Part shown: positions 1 through 7,115 of the stretch, piece after piece
Layout of the letters: the number at the start of each line of letters is the position of its first letter
How positions within the stretch are numbered: position 1 is the stretch's first letter
Origin: Bacteroidales bacterium
GTDB taxonomy: Bacteria; Bacteroidota; Bacteroidia; Bacteroidales; Muribaculaceae
Assembly (NCBI GenBank): GCA_004552395.1
Contig: SFOK01000033.1
Location: 1-15,096 of the forward strand
Reading direction: 5' to 3'
DNA length: 15,096 nucleotides
Made by a program: the position numbers and the translations under genes
Notes under the pieces: generated by a model
What the model saw: the letters and a program-made list of their open reading frames with translations, nothing else
Database searches by the model: none
What the model was told of the DNA's origin: nothing

Positions 1-2
1 AG

Positions 3-269
3 AAAGAGCGCCGCTATGCCATGACCGCTGCGGCTTTCATCCTTACGCTTATAGGTATGTCGCTCTCGGCGCGGAAGGTGAAGAACGGCATGGGTATCAA
101 CATAGGTATCGGCCTGATACTCAGCTTCTCTTACATACTTTTCTCCACCGTTACTTCATCGTTTGCCGTTTCGGGTCTCACAAGCCCGTTCATCGCCATG
201 TGGATACCTAACGCAGTCTATCTGCTCATTGGCCTGTTGCTCTACTGGCGTGCGGCAAGGACTTTCTGA
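3..269 (+). CDS. LptF/LptG-family LPS export permease, C-terminal end (5' truncated by window)
   Basis: The frame is open from the left edge to a TGA at 267-269, so only the last 88 residues are visible. They hold three hydrophobic stretches: one around AAAFILTLIGMSLSAR, one after the glycine-rich GMGINIGIGL, and one beginning PFIAMWIPNAVYLLIG. The order of a small-residue helix, a basic loop, a glycine-rich helix and a final helix starting with a W-x-P-N motif is typical of the C-terminus of the YjgP/YjgQ (LptF/LptG) permeases. In the family these inner-membrane subunits work with the LptB ATPase to extract lipopolysaccharide for transport to the outer membrane. LptF and LptG cannot be told apart from this fragment. 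The ATG at 21 is an internal Met, not the start. The gene converges on the TPR gene, with 13 bases between the two stop codons. Confidence 0.85.
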   Translation, partial: KERRYAMTAAAFILTLIGMSLSARKVKNGMGINIGIGLILSFSYILFSTVTSSFAVSGLTSPFIAMWIPNAVYLLIGLLLYWRAARTF

Positions 270-282
270 TCAACCTCAAGGC

Positions 283-2514
283 TTAATCGAGCAGCAGCGA
301 CTCGAGCATAAGTCTCGCGTCGGAGGCGGCCACACCGGCTTCGGTGAGGTAATGAAGGTCGGCGGCAAACTCCCTCTCAAAATCGCCGCCCTCTTTCTCG
401 GCCTTTCGGGCGGCTGCATATGAATTGCCGGCCTCGGCATAATTACGCAGCGCCATTTGGCAATGTCCTATGTTGATGAGGTCGGCCATGGTGCGCCGGG
501 ACTCAGGGATGCGCATATAGCGGTCGAGCGATTTCTCGAAATTGCCACTCATGAACTCGCACCACCCGGCTGGTCGCAGTCCTTTCGGAGCATCGTCCGT
601 TAGATAGCAGACTTTGTAGAACTGTTTCAGCGCCTCCGCTGTCTGTCGTTTCTCCATCAGCAGACGTCCTGTCTGCAACGCCACATTCACATTCTCCGGC
701 TCCATTTGCGCCAATCGGGTATAGATGTCAAGCGCCTCGTCCTTGCGGTCTGTGCGCCGGTAGCACTCGGCCGTGCGGCGCAGCAGCCAGCGGTCGTCGT
801 CGTTGATAAGCGCCGCGGCCTTATACTGCGCGAGCGCTTCCTCATAGAGTCTCTGTTTCTCAAGCGAGTAGCCATACTTCTCCAGCAGCTGCAGTTCGTC
901 GGGGGCATCGTCGCCGGCCACTCCTTCCGTCTCATCGTGAAGATATTTGAGAAGCTCTTTGTAGACAGCAGACGCATCTTTCCAGTAACCGCGCTTGAAA
1001 TAGAACTCTCCGAGCAGCTGAAGCGGGCCCAGATCGCGAACCTGATTGCCGAGTACAGGAAGATATATGAATGTCACCGGACGTACGAAGGGGTTGTTGA
1101 ACTCGTCGCGGAAGGAGGACAGAGAGTAGAACCGGAACAGATCCTTGATGTAAAGGTCAATTTCTCTCGACAGTTGCGGACGCATATCCTTGAAGAGCGA
1201 ACTCTTCTCGTCGTTTTCAACGAACTGAAGCTGGGCGTCCATCTGCGCTCCCACCATCTTGCGCTGTGCCTCGGGCATCATTGCGATACCAAGTGCGAAG
1301 GAGTATTTGTCGGAATTGCAGAAGAAAGAGGTCTTGGTGATCATGTCGAGCAGCGGACCCGGTATCATGTCGAGGATGGGGCGTATCTCGGTGCGTTCGG
1401 TATCGAAAGGAAGGAACCAGTGGTCCACCTCGTTGAAGAAAGGGAACTGCTTCATCTTGGAGAAGGCGAGCATGAAGAGGTCACCGCCGTTCTCCTGCAT
1501 CTCGGAGAGCTCCTGCAGTTTCTTCATCAGGCCTGATTTGCGCAGCATATCTTCCCACTCCGGATTAAGCTCCATATCCTCCACAGCTTCGGGATCTATC
1601 TTCCGCATCTGTTTCTCCAAATCGGGTTTGAGCCGGGTTATCTCGGGAATAACCTCGTCGGCCAGTTTGCGGTTGATTCGCTCGGTGTCGCGTGTGCGGA
1701 TCAGATTGAGCATCGTCTCCCGGAGTGCGGACTCGAACTCCGGATGACTTCCCATCAGGTCAAGCAGCGCCGAGAGTGTGGAGTCAGCCTCCACTCTGCG
1801 CGGATATCGGTCAAGGATAAGTATGATACCTACAATTGACCTCGCGGCAAGGGCTTGCGATTCGGTGTTGAGGAAGGTCTCTATAAGTATTCGCAGCTTG
1901 GAGCGGTCATAGAACTGCAGGCACCCGAAAAGCAGTGCGCCGAGTATGGTACATGAAAGCTGCATATCGGGAGCTTCGTCATCGTCGCGGCCTTTAAGCG
2001 CGTCGGATATCGCGCTGGTGTCGGCTTTGGTGAGGCGCAAGTCGCTCCATATGGCCGCAAAGATCCGCGATATTATGGACTCTGCCTCGCCGTGCAATTT
2101 TTCGGAATAGACGCCCTCTTCGCGGGCTATGTCAAGCTTCATCCTCACTTTGGCATATTGCGAGAGAAGGCCGGATATGTCGGTGGACTGCACGTCGCCG
2201 GATCGGAGCACGGAACTGTACTTCGACAGCGAGTATTTGCGAAACATCTCCTGCATCCACATATCGAGAATCGAATGGAGGCTCTCCCGAATCTCTGTCA
2301 GGACTTTTTCACGTCCTGCGTCGGGAACTCCCTGACGGAAATAGTGAAGCAGATAGCTGTAGGTCTGTTTTGCCTGCGAAAGCTTTTCTGACAACTGGCG
2401 CAAACCGGATGTATTTATCATTTCAGTGAGGTCTCGGAAAGCCTTTGAAAAGGAGCCCGAGACGATCTCGCTGTTTATTTCTGAGTATTTCTCCTGAAGT
2501 TTCTTGTAAGTCAT
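283..2514 (-). CDS. Large cytoplasmic TPR-repeat protein of unknown function
   Basis: A 743-residue protein with no signal peptide or membrane segment. Residues 1 to about 490 are helical and charged and match no domain I can name. From about residue 495 to 705 there is a run of tetratricopeptide-like helix pairs. Signature pieces include GEFYFKRGYWKDASAVY, EKYGYSLEKQRLYEEALAQY, AECYRRTDRKDEALDIY and NIGHCQMALRNYAEAGNSY, each with the small/aromatic spacing of TPRs. TPR arrays are protein-interaction scaffolds, so a partner-binding role is inferred, but the partner is unknown. The chosen start is an ATG (2512-2514) that opens on MTYKKLQEKY. No Shine-Dalgarno is seen, which is usual for this phylum. 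The gene is transcribed away from the acyltransferase operon and is not obviously linked to it. It looks like a conserved Bacteroidales hypothetical rather than a recent import, since its codon use resembles its neighbours. Confidence 0.85.
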   Translation of the reverse strand: MTYKKLQEKYSEINSEIVSGSFSKAFRDLTEMINTSGLRQLSEKLSQAKQTYSYLLHYFRQGVPDAGREKVLTEIRESLHSILDMWMQEMFRKYSLSKYSSVLRSGDVQSTDISGLLSQYAKVRMKLDIAREEGVYSEKLHGEAESIISRIFAAIWSDLRLTKADTSAISDALKGRDDDEAPDMQLSCTILGALLFGCLQFYDRSKLRILIETFLNTESQALAARSIVGIILILDRYPRRVEADSTLSALLDLMGSHPEFESALRETMLNLIRTRDTERINRKLADEVIPEITRLKPDLEKQMRKIDPEAVEDMELNPEWEDMLRKSGLMKKLQELSEMQENGGDLFMLAFSKMKQFPFFNEVDHWFLPFDTERTEIRPILDMIPGPLLDMITKTSFFCNSDKYSFALGIAMMPEAQRKMVGAQMDAQLQFVENDEKSSLFKDMRPQLSREIDLYIKDLFRFYSLSSFRDEFNNPFVRPVTFIYLPVLGNQVRDLGPLQLLGEFYFKRGYWKDASAVYKELLKYLHDETEGVAGDDAPDELQLLEKYGYSLEKQRLYEEALAQYKAAALINDDDRWLLRRTAECYRRTDRKDEALDIYTRLAQMEPENVNVALQTGRLLMEKRQTAEALKQFYKVCYLTDDAPKGLRPAGWCEFMSGNFEKSLDRYMRIPESRRTMADLINIGHCQMALRNYAEAGNSYAAARKAEKEGGDFEREFAADLHYLTEAGVAASDARLMLESLLLD

Positions 2515-2729
2515 AACAATTACACAACAAAAACCGCGCCAATTATGCTTAATTCGGGCACAAGTTTATCGCCAAAATCCGCTCCGGAACCCTCCCCCGG
2601 CCTTTCCCGATCCCCCCTGACCCTGCTTTGGCCCCTTTCAAGCCCCTTCACCGCCTCTTGCGAAGCCCTTTTTAGGCCGGCTAAGCAGGATTTATATCGA
2701 AAAGCTGAGTCGTTGTAAAGAAAATTTGT

Positions 2730-2737
2730 TAACTTTG
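2730..2737 (+). promoter_or_regulatory. Bacteroidetes-type -7 element for the acyltransferase operon
   Basis: TAACTTTG matches the Bacteroidetes primary sigma factor -7 consensus TAnnTTTG and lies in an AT-rich stretch. The expected start of transcription is near 2744, giving a leader of about 67 bases before the ATG at 2811. No TTTG sits at the ideal 19-20 base distance upstream; the nearest TTG is at 2713-2715 with a 14-base gap, so the -33 box is weak. Confidence 0.6.
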
Positions 2738-2747
2738 CGTGTACTAT

Positions 2748-2762
2748 GCTGCGCTGCGCAGC
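2748..2762 (+). promoter_or_regulatory. GC-rich hairpin at the 5' end of the acyltransferase leader
   Basis: GCTGCG and CGCAGC form a perfect 6-base-pair stem around a CTG loop. It begins about four bases after the predicted start of transcription. Such a 5'-terminal stem may protect or regulate the mRNA, but that role is only inferred. Confidence 0.4.
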
Positions 2763-2810
2763 TGACCATATCTCCTTAACCTGATAACAGGCCTCAGGCC
2801 AAGCTGACAA

Positions 2811-3983
2811 ATGACAGATTCACAGGATTTCTCAGATATAGCCCCTTACGACGACTCAATTTTCCACGATAAAGTGACGGAACTCGTCAAGGCTCCCGGC
2901 TTCCTTCATGCCGTGAGCTATTGCATGCCTCCCGAAGCGGTGAATCATCTCATCGACGACATGCTGAAAATCACCAACAAACATGATTTTCAGGTACAGA
3001 TCATGGTGCCGTTTCTGGAGATGATCGCCAAGACGACTACGGCGGGCATCACGATGGGCGGACTCAAAAACTACAATCCTAAATACAACTTCACTTTCAT
3101 CACCAACCATCGCGATATCGTGCTCGACGCCTCGTTCCTGAGCATGGCGTTCGCCCAGCACGGGCTTCCCACTACCGAGGTGGCCATCGGCAACAATCTT
3201 CTCGCTATGGACTGGATCGAAACTCTGGTGCGTCTCAACAAGAGTTTCGTGGTGAAACGTGACACGGGCGTCAGAGAAGCTCTGCTCGCCGCAAAACATC
3301 TTTCGGCCTATATCCACTACGCTATATTGGAGAAACATGAATCCGTATGGATAGCCCAGCGCCAGGGCCGCGCCAAGGACAGCAGCGATGGCACGCAGGA
3401 CTCGCTTGTGAAGATGCTTGCCCTGGGCGGTGAGGGTCCGTTCATGGAGAGTATCAAGGAGCTCAATATAATGCCTATCAGCATCAGCTATGAGTATGAC
3501 CCCAACGATTATCTCAAGGCCAGAGAGTTCCTCAACAAGCGCCGCGACCCGGAGTTCAAGAAGTCGCAGCGCGATGACCTGTTCTCCATGGAGACGGGTC
3601 TGCTCCAGTTCAAAGGCAAAGTACATTTCCAGCTTACACCGCGTATCAACGCGCGTATCGACGAGATAGGCACTTTCCGCGACAACAACACCTCCGCCCG
3701 TTATGTGAGCCGCATCATCGACAACGCCATACACCGAAGCTACGAGATCTTCCCGATCAACTACATCTCGTTCGACCTGCTTGAAAACACGCGCCGCTTC
3801 GCCGCCAAATACACTGCGGCGGAATGTGTCGCATTCAAGGAGTATCTGCAGAAGCAGATCGACCGCATGGATGTGCCCGACATGACCTGCGAAGAGCGCG
3901 AATGGGTCTATAAGCTCATGCTCAATATGTATGCCAACCCTCTCAGAAACAAGCTCAAAGCTTTGCTCGGAGGCGCGGAATAA
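2811..3983 (+). CDS. PlsB/PlsC-like glycerolipid acyltransferase
   Basis: A 390-residue protein of the glycerol-phosphate acyltransferase superfamily, which transfers acyl groups onto glycerol-3-phosphate or lysophosphatidate at the inner membrane during phospholipid synthesis. Visible motifs in order are: TFITNHRDIVLDASF (residues 95-109, catalytic block with H100 and D106), AIGNNLLA (125-132, block II), VWIAQRQGRAKD (169-180, block III, binding the phosphate head group) and IMPISISYEY (210-219, block IV). The GNNL and ISYE signatures resemble PlsB-type enzymes more than short PlsC enzymes. The catalytic block reads H-x5-D rather than the usual H-x4-D, unless a different Asp (D102) serves. 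No membrane helix is obvious. The ATG at 2811 has a good promoter 80 bases upstream. It leads a run with the phosphoesterase and the glycosyltransferase. The exact acyl acceptor is uncertain. Confidence 0.82.
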   Translation: MTDSQDFSDIAPYDDSIFHDKVTELVKAPGFLHAVSYCMPPEAVNHLIDDMLKITNKHDFQVQIMVPFLEMIAKTTTAGITMGGLKNYNPKYNFTFITNHRDIVLDASFLSMAFAQHGLPTTEVAIGNNLLAMDWIETLVRLNKSFVVKRDTGVREALLAAKHLSAYIHYAILEKHESVWIAQRQGRAKDSSDGTQDSLVKMLALGGEGPFMESIKELNIMPISISYEYDPNDYLKAREFLNKRRDPEFKKSQRDDLFSMETGLLQFKGKVHFQLTPRINARIDEIGTFRDNNTSARYVSRIIDNAIHRSYEIFPINYISFDLLENTRRFAAKYTAAECVAFKEYLQKQIDRMDVPDMTCEEREWVYKLMLNMYANPLRNKLKALLGGAE

Positions 3984-4003
3984 GCTAACCTTGACTTACT
4001 GAG

Positions 4004-5257
4004 ATGCGACTACCCTCTGCTGTGATCATGGCGCTCTATCTCCTTGAGCTCGCTGTAGATTTCTATATTTTTTGCGATGCCCGATACTATACAAAGCGGA
4101 AGAATAAACAGTTTCTGCCTCTAAGTGAGCACCCTCTCAGTCCGGTCTGGATAACTGTCTACATAGCGGCGGCTTGCCTCATATTGCTTACAGTCACCAT
4201 ATTGTTGCCGCGTCGCGGCGAAGGTTCAATATCCCACATTGTATGGCTGCTCTATATTTTTGTGAGCATCTTTGCCGCCAAACTTTTCTATATCATAGGC
4301 TCGGCTATCGGCCGTATTCCTCAGATTTTCCGTCGAAAACGGCTCGACACCGGGATATACGTCGGGCTCACGCTCGCCGTTCTGGCTCTCTTCACCATGA
4401 CCTGGGGGGCCACAGTGGGTCGCCGGCATATCCATGTCAACGAGGTGACAGTGGAATCGCCCCGGCTGCCGGCCGCTTTCTCGGGTTACAGAATCGTGCA
4501 GATCAGCGACCTTCATGTGGATACGTGGGGCTCCGATCCCGGATTCATAAATAAACTTGTGGCGGAAGTGAACGCGCTTCATCCCGACCTCATCGTTTTT
4601 ACCGGCGACATTGTGAGCCGCTCCACACCGGAGATCTACCCTTTCGTCGGGGCGCTCTCAAAACTCAATGCTCCCGACGGTGTGTTCAGTGTCCTTGGCA
4701 ACCACGACTACGGCGACTACAAGGACTGGCCTTCGGGCGAGGCTCACAAGCTCAACAATCTCGATCTTATCGACATCGAAGAGAATCGCCTCGGCTGGCG
4801 TATGCTCAACAACGAACATGTGCTTCTTTCAAGAGGTAACGACACGATTGCGCTCATAGGTGTGGAGAACTGGGGCGAGCCCCCTTTTAAACAGTATGGC
4901 AAACTTACCGAGTCATACCCCTCTGACAATCAGGGCCGTATCCACGACGGACGATACAAGATACTACTGAGCCACAACCCGATGCACTGGCACGAGGAGG
5001 TGCGCAAGACTTCGGATATAGACCTCACTCTCTCGGGCCATACCCACGCCATGCAGATGCAGTTCTCTCTGGGCGGTTTCCGCTGGTCGCCCTCGCAGTA
5101 TCGCTACCCGGAATGGAGCGGCCTCTATCGGTCGCCCAATCCCTTCGGCGGCGAATCGCTGCTTTACGTCAATATAGGTGCCGGCGAAGTGGCCATGCCT
5201 GCCCGTCTCGGCACTGCTTTCCCTGAAATCACGCTCTTTACTCTGCAAAAGAAATAA
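4004..5257 (+). CDS. Membrane-anchored calcineurin-like metallophosphoesterase
   Basis: A 417-residue protein. The N-terminal 140 residues contain four hydrophobic segments (about 7-25, 48-69, 77-101 and 117-136), followed by a YkuE-like metallophosphoesterase domain from about 160 to the end. All metal-binding motifs are intact: SDLH (168-171), GD (201-202), GNHD (232-235), H324 in LLSHNP, and GHTH (345-348). These enzymes hold a two-metal centre and split phosphate esters or pyrophosphates. The substrate cannot be read from sequence, but the membrane anchor and the acyltransferase and glycosyltransferase neighbours suggest a lipid-linked one. It starts 20 bases after the acyltransferase stop and is probably co-transcribed. 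An in-frame ATG at 4028 is an alternative start that would only trim the first helix. The topology of the catalytic domain is not settled by sequence alone. Confidence 0.87.
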   Translation: MRLPSAVIMALYLLELAVDFYIFCDARYYTKRKNKQFLPLSEHPLSPVWITVYIAAACLILLTVTILLPRRGEGSISHIVWLLYIFVSIFAAKLFYIIGSAIGRIPQIFRRKRLDTGIYVGLTLAVLALFTMTWGATVGRRHIHVNEVTVESPRLPAAFSGYRIVQISDLHVDTWGSDPGFINKLVAEVNALHPDLIVFTGDIVSRSTPEIYPFVGALSKLNAPDGVFSVLGNHDYGDYKDWPSGEAHKLNNLDLIDIEENRLGWRMLNNEHVLLSRGNDTIALIGVENWGEPPFKQYGKLTESYPSDNQGRIHDGRYKILLSHNPMHWHEEVRKTSDIDLTLSGHTHAMQMQFSLGGFRWSPSQYRYPEWSGLYRSPNPFGGESLLYVNIGAGEVAMPARLGTAFPEITLFTLQKK

Positions 5258-5261
5258 GCTC

Positions 5262-6383
5262 ATGAGCAAAAAGAAAATCCTCTTCATCATGGAGTCGCTC
5301 GCCGGAGGCGGAGCGGAGAAAGTGTTTTTAGACCTGCTTGAGTCTTTTGACAGAAACCGTTACGAGATAGAGCTGTTGCTCGTTTTCAACGTGGGAGTGC
5401 ATCTCGACAAGATCCCTGATGATATCCGCGTGCGCTATATCTATGGCCGCCGGCCGGGTTTATGGCGCCGCCTCAGAGAGCACGCAGTAGCAATGCGAAA
5501 CAGGCTCTATCGCTCCGACATCCGCAAATTGCTCAAAGATGAGAGGTTCGACTGCATCATCTCTTTCATGGAAGGTCCCACGCTGAAGATGCACACTTAT
5601 GTGGCCGACAAGGCGCCGCGCAACATCAACTGGTGCCATATCAATCTGGAAGACTGCCACTGGACCTCGTATCTCTATCGGTCCATCGAGGAGGAACGCG
5701 ACGAATTCGCCCGTATGTCGGAGATCGTCTTTGTATCAGCCGGAGCCAAAGAGGCTTTCAAACGCATGTTTGGCTATGATCAGCACCTCCATATCATATA
5801 CAATATCATACCCACCGAGAAGATACGCCGTCAATCTCTTGAGAAGACGGAACTGCATACAGAGAAATTCACTTTTCTCAACATCGGTAGACTCGAGACG
5901 GCCAAACGTCAGGACCGTCTCATTGAGGCAGCCCGTATACTGCGTGACAAAGGCCATGATTTCGAGGTGTGGATCATGGGCACCGGTACTCTTGAGCAGC
6001 GGCTTCGCAAACAGATTGCCTCACTCGGTCTTCAGGACTGTGTGAAGATGCTCGGATTCCACAAGAAGCCATACCCTATCCTCCGTCAGACCGATGCCTT
6101 CGTGCTCTCATCTGATGCCGAAGGTTACCCCACAGTGATTTGCGAAGCACTCACACTCGGTAAACCGATAGTGAGCACACTCATACCCGGTGTCGACGAA
6201 CAGCTCGGCGATGGCGCCGGTATTACAGTGGACCTCACGCCCGAGGCACTCGCCGCAGGCATGGAGCGCATACTGACCGACGAACAGCTGCGCCACAATC
6301 TGAGCGAAAAAGCCCTGAAGAAAGCCGCCACTTTCGAAAAGGATTCGATCCTCAATCGCATTTACTCCCTCATCGACCCCTAA
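5262..6383 (+). CDS. GT4-family glycosyltransferase
   Basis: A 373-residue GT-B fold glycosyltransferase. The N-terminal domain opens with KKILFIMESLAGGGAEKV, where the GGGAE loop (15-19) is typical of family 4 enzymes. The C-terminal domain has TFLNIGRLETAKRQDRLIEA and the E-x7-E nucleotide-sugar motif EGYPTVICE with E287 and E295, followed by LGKPIVST. Family members are retaining enzymes that add sugars from nucleotide donors to lipid or polysaccharide acceptors at the cytoplasmic face of the membrane. An in-frame ATG at 5178 lies inside the phosphoesterase gene. I prefer the ATG at 5262 because it sits 4 bases after the upstream stop and starts the protein exactly at the family's normal N-terminus (MSKKKILFIM). 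The tight spacing implies translation coupled to the phosphoesterase gene. Donor and acceptor are unknown. Confidence 0.9.
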   Translation: MSKKKILFIMESLAGGGAEKVFLDLLESFDRNRYEIELLLVFNVGVHLDKIPDDIRVRYIYGRRPGLWRRLREHAVAMRNRLYRSDIRKLLKDERFDCIISFMEGPTLKMHTYVADKAPRNINWCHINLEDCHWTSYLYRSIEEERDEFARMSEIVFVSAGAKEAFKRMFGYDQHLHIIYNIIPTEKIRRQSLEKTELHTEKFTFLNIGRLETAKRQDRLIEAARILRDKGHDFEVWIMGTGTLEQRLRKQIASLGLQDCVKMLGFHKKPYPILRQTDAFVLSSDAEGYPTVICEALTLGKPIVSTLIPGVDEQLGDGAGITVDLTPEALAAGMERILTDEQLRHNLSEKALKKAATFEKDSILNRIYSLIDP

Positions 6384-6426
6384 TCCCCCGGTAGGCCCTT
6401 ACCTTCTGGTCGTCCCAATCCACCGG

Positions 6427-6462
6427 AATCAGCTATCGCAGCTATAATAGCTATAGTAGCTA
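6427..6462. repeat. 9-base-period intergenic repeat array (copy A, 4 units)
   Basis: Four consecutive 9-base units each end in AGCTA, with the first four bases variable (for example TCGCAGCTA and TAATAGCTA). The array begins 44 bases after the glycosyltransferase stop codon. The period and the AG..A positions match the arrays at 8030-8056 and 14492-14545. Confidence 0.75.
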
Positions 6463-6494
6463 TCTGCACTCTCGCAGCAATCCCCGAATCAGAC

Positions 6495-6528
6495 CGAATC
6501 GGGCCAAATACGGTCGAATCGGGCCAAA
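6495..6528. repeat. 14-base direct repeat upstream of the Fic-like gene
   Basis: CGAATCGGGCCAAA occurs at 6495-6508 and again at 6515-6528, a 20-base period. A shorter partial GGCCAAA follows at 6532-6538. This lies in the 176-base gap before the Fic-like gene, where no TAnnTTTG box is evident. It may be a binding site for a regulator or decayed sequence. Confidence 0.6.
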
Positions 6529-6559
6529 ATAGGCCAAAAAACATCAAAAATCGGGACCT

Positions 6560-7006
6560 ATGGGTCAAGATATATCGGTGAGCCGCATTGAGGAAATCCA
6601 TGCTCTGCTTACCAAGGAGCTTGGCCTGGAGAGAAATATCCGTCACCGCAGAGTCGGTATCACAGGAACTAACTATCAGCCACTCGACAATGAGTTCCTG
6701 ATTCGGGAAGCTCTCGAAGACAGCTGCAGGCTAATCAATGGCAAGAGCGAAGTGTTTGAAAAAGCGTTGCTCGCCCTTGTACTCCTCTTTTACATACAGG
6801 CCTTCACGGACGGCAACAAGCGCACGGCTCGTATCATTAGCAACGGAATTCTCATAGCTCACGGCTTCTGCCCCATATCTTTCAGAAGCGTGGACTCGAT
6901 TGATTACAAGAAGGATATGCTTATGTTCTACGAGCAGAATAATATCTCTGCTTTCAAGCAGATTTTCATCGATCAGTTCCTCTTTGCCGTAAAGACCTAC
7001 TTCTAA
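6560..7006 (+). CDS. Small Fic/Doc-like protein with altered catalytic motif
   Basis: A 148-residue protein that is almost entirely the Fic core. Fic enzymes usually transfer AMP or another nucleotide-derived group to target proteins using the motif HxFx(D/E)GNGRxxR. Here residues 78-91 read YIQAFTDGNKRTAR: F82, D84, G85, N86, R88 and R91 are kept, but the catalytic His position is Gln80 and the second Gly is Lys87 as in Doc. Downstream, HGFCPISFRSVDSIDYKKDML and FYEQNN resemble the C-terminal half of longer Bacteroidetes Fic proteins that carry extra N-terminal domains, so this may be a short or N-terminally trimmed relative. The upstream frame closes with TAG at 6530-6532, and the ATG at 6560 is the first usable start. 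No antitoxin-like partner or inhibitory helix motif was recognised next to it. Without the His, AMPylation is doubtful. Confidence 0.75.
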   Translation: MGQDISVSRIEEIHALLTKELGLERNIRHRRVGITGTNYQPLDNEFLIREALEDSCRLINGKSEVFEKALLALVLLFYIQAFTDGNKRTARIISNGILIAHGFCPISFRSVDSIDYKKDMLMFYEQNNISAFKQIFIDQFLFAVKTYF

Positions 7007-7020
7007 AGAACAATTCTTTA
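7004..7020 (+). terminator. Weak AT-rich hairpin after the Fic-like gene
   Basis: TAAAGAA and TTCTTTA form a 7-base-pair stem with a CAA loop, overlapping the stop codon. It is followed by A-rich sequence and only a short TTTT at 7025-7028, so it is at best a weak intrinsic terminator. Confidence 0.3.
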
Positions 7021-7063
7021 AAAATTTTAATGCCCGTTAATCCCCTTTATGAGCCGGCCTTTG

Positions 7064-7095
7064 TTTGATATTAAGGAGGAAATTTCGTAACTTTG
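7064..7095 (+). promoter_or_regulatory. dapA promoter (TTTG-N20-TAACTTTG)
   Basis: TTTG at 7064-7067 and TAACTTTG at 7088-7095 with a 20-base spacer match the Bacteroidetes -33/-7 consensus. Transcription should begin near 7102, leaving a leader of about 14 bases before the ATG at 7116. This also decides the start of dapA, because an in-frame TTG at 7065 falls inside the promoter. Confidence 0.8.
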
Positions 7096-7115
7096 CATCA
7101 AACCAGTTACAGACC

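Larger units (their letters stand above)
2515..2810. other. Divergent intergenic spacer with pyrimidine-rich tract
   Basis: This 296-base gap separates the TPR gene (-) from the acyltransferase gene (+). The left part holds a weak -7-like box for the TPR gene on the minus strand (TAAACTTG, complement of 2561-2568), one base away from TAnnTTTG. Bases about 2580-2680 are strikingly C-rich on the plus strand, with repeated CCCC runs. The right end carries the acyltransferase promoter and a leader hairpin. A minus-strand frame of 96 codons crosses the gap, but its composition follows the C-rich tract and it overlaps the promoter, so I do not call it. Confidence 0.6.

Noticed and set aside
706..1536. 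276-codon plus-strand frame opposite the TPR gene
   Set aside because: It is an antisense shadow without domain features, and the TPR pattern on the other strand is convincing.
2520..2810. 96-codon minus-strand frame in the divergent spacer
   Set aside because: It covers the acyltransferase promoter and leader, and its residues follow the C-rich tract rather than any protein pattern.
2856..3734. 292-codon minus-strand frame opposite the acyltransferase gene
   Set aside because: It lies wholly within a gene with clear catalytic motifs. Its translation shows no domain and mirrors the codon bias of the sense strand.
6380..6646. 88-codon minus-strand frame across the spacer before the Fic-like gene
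   Set aside because: Its translation is driven by the 9-base and 20-base repeats, and it overlaps the Fic-like gene start.
7073..7080. AAGGAGGA as a Shine-Dalgarno sequence for dapA
   Set aside because: It lies in the spacer between the -33 and -7 promoter boxes, upstream of the expected transcript start. No start codon lies at a suitable distance after it.
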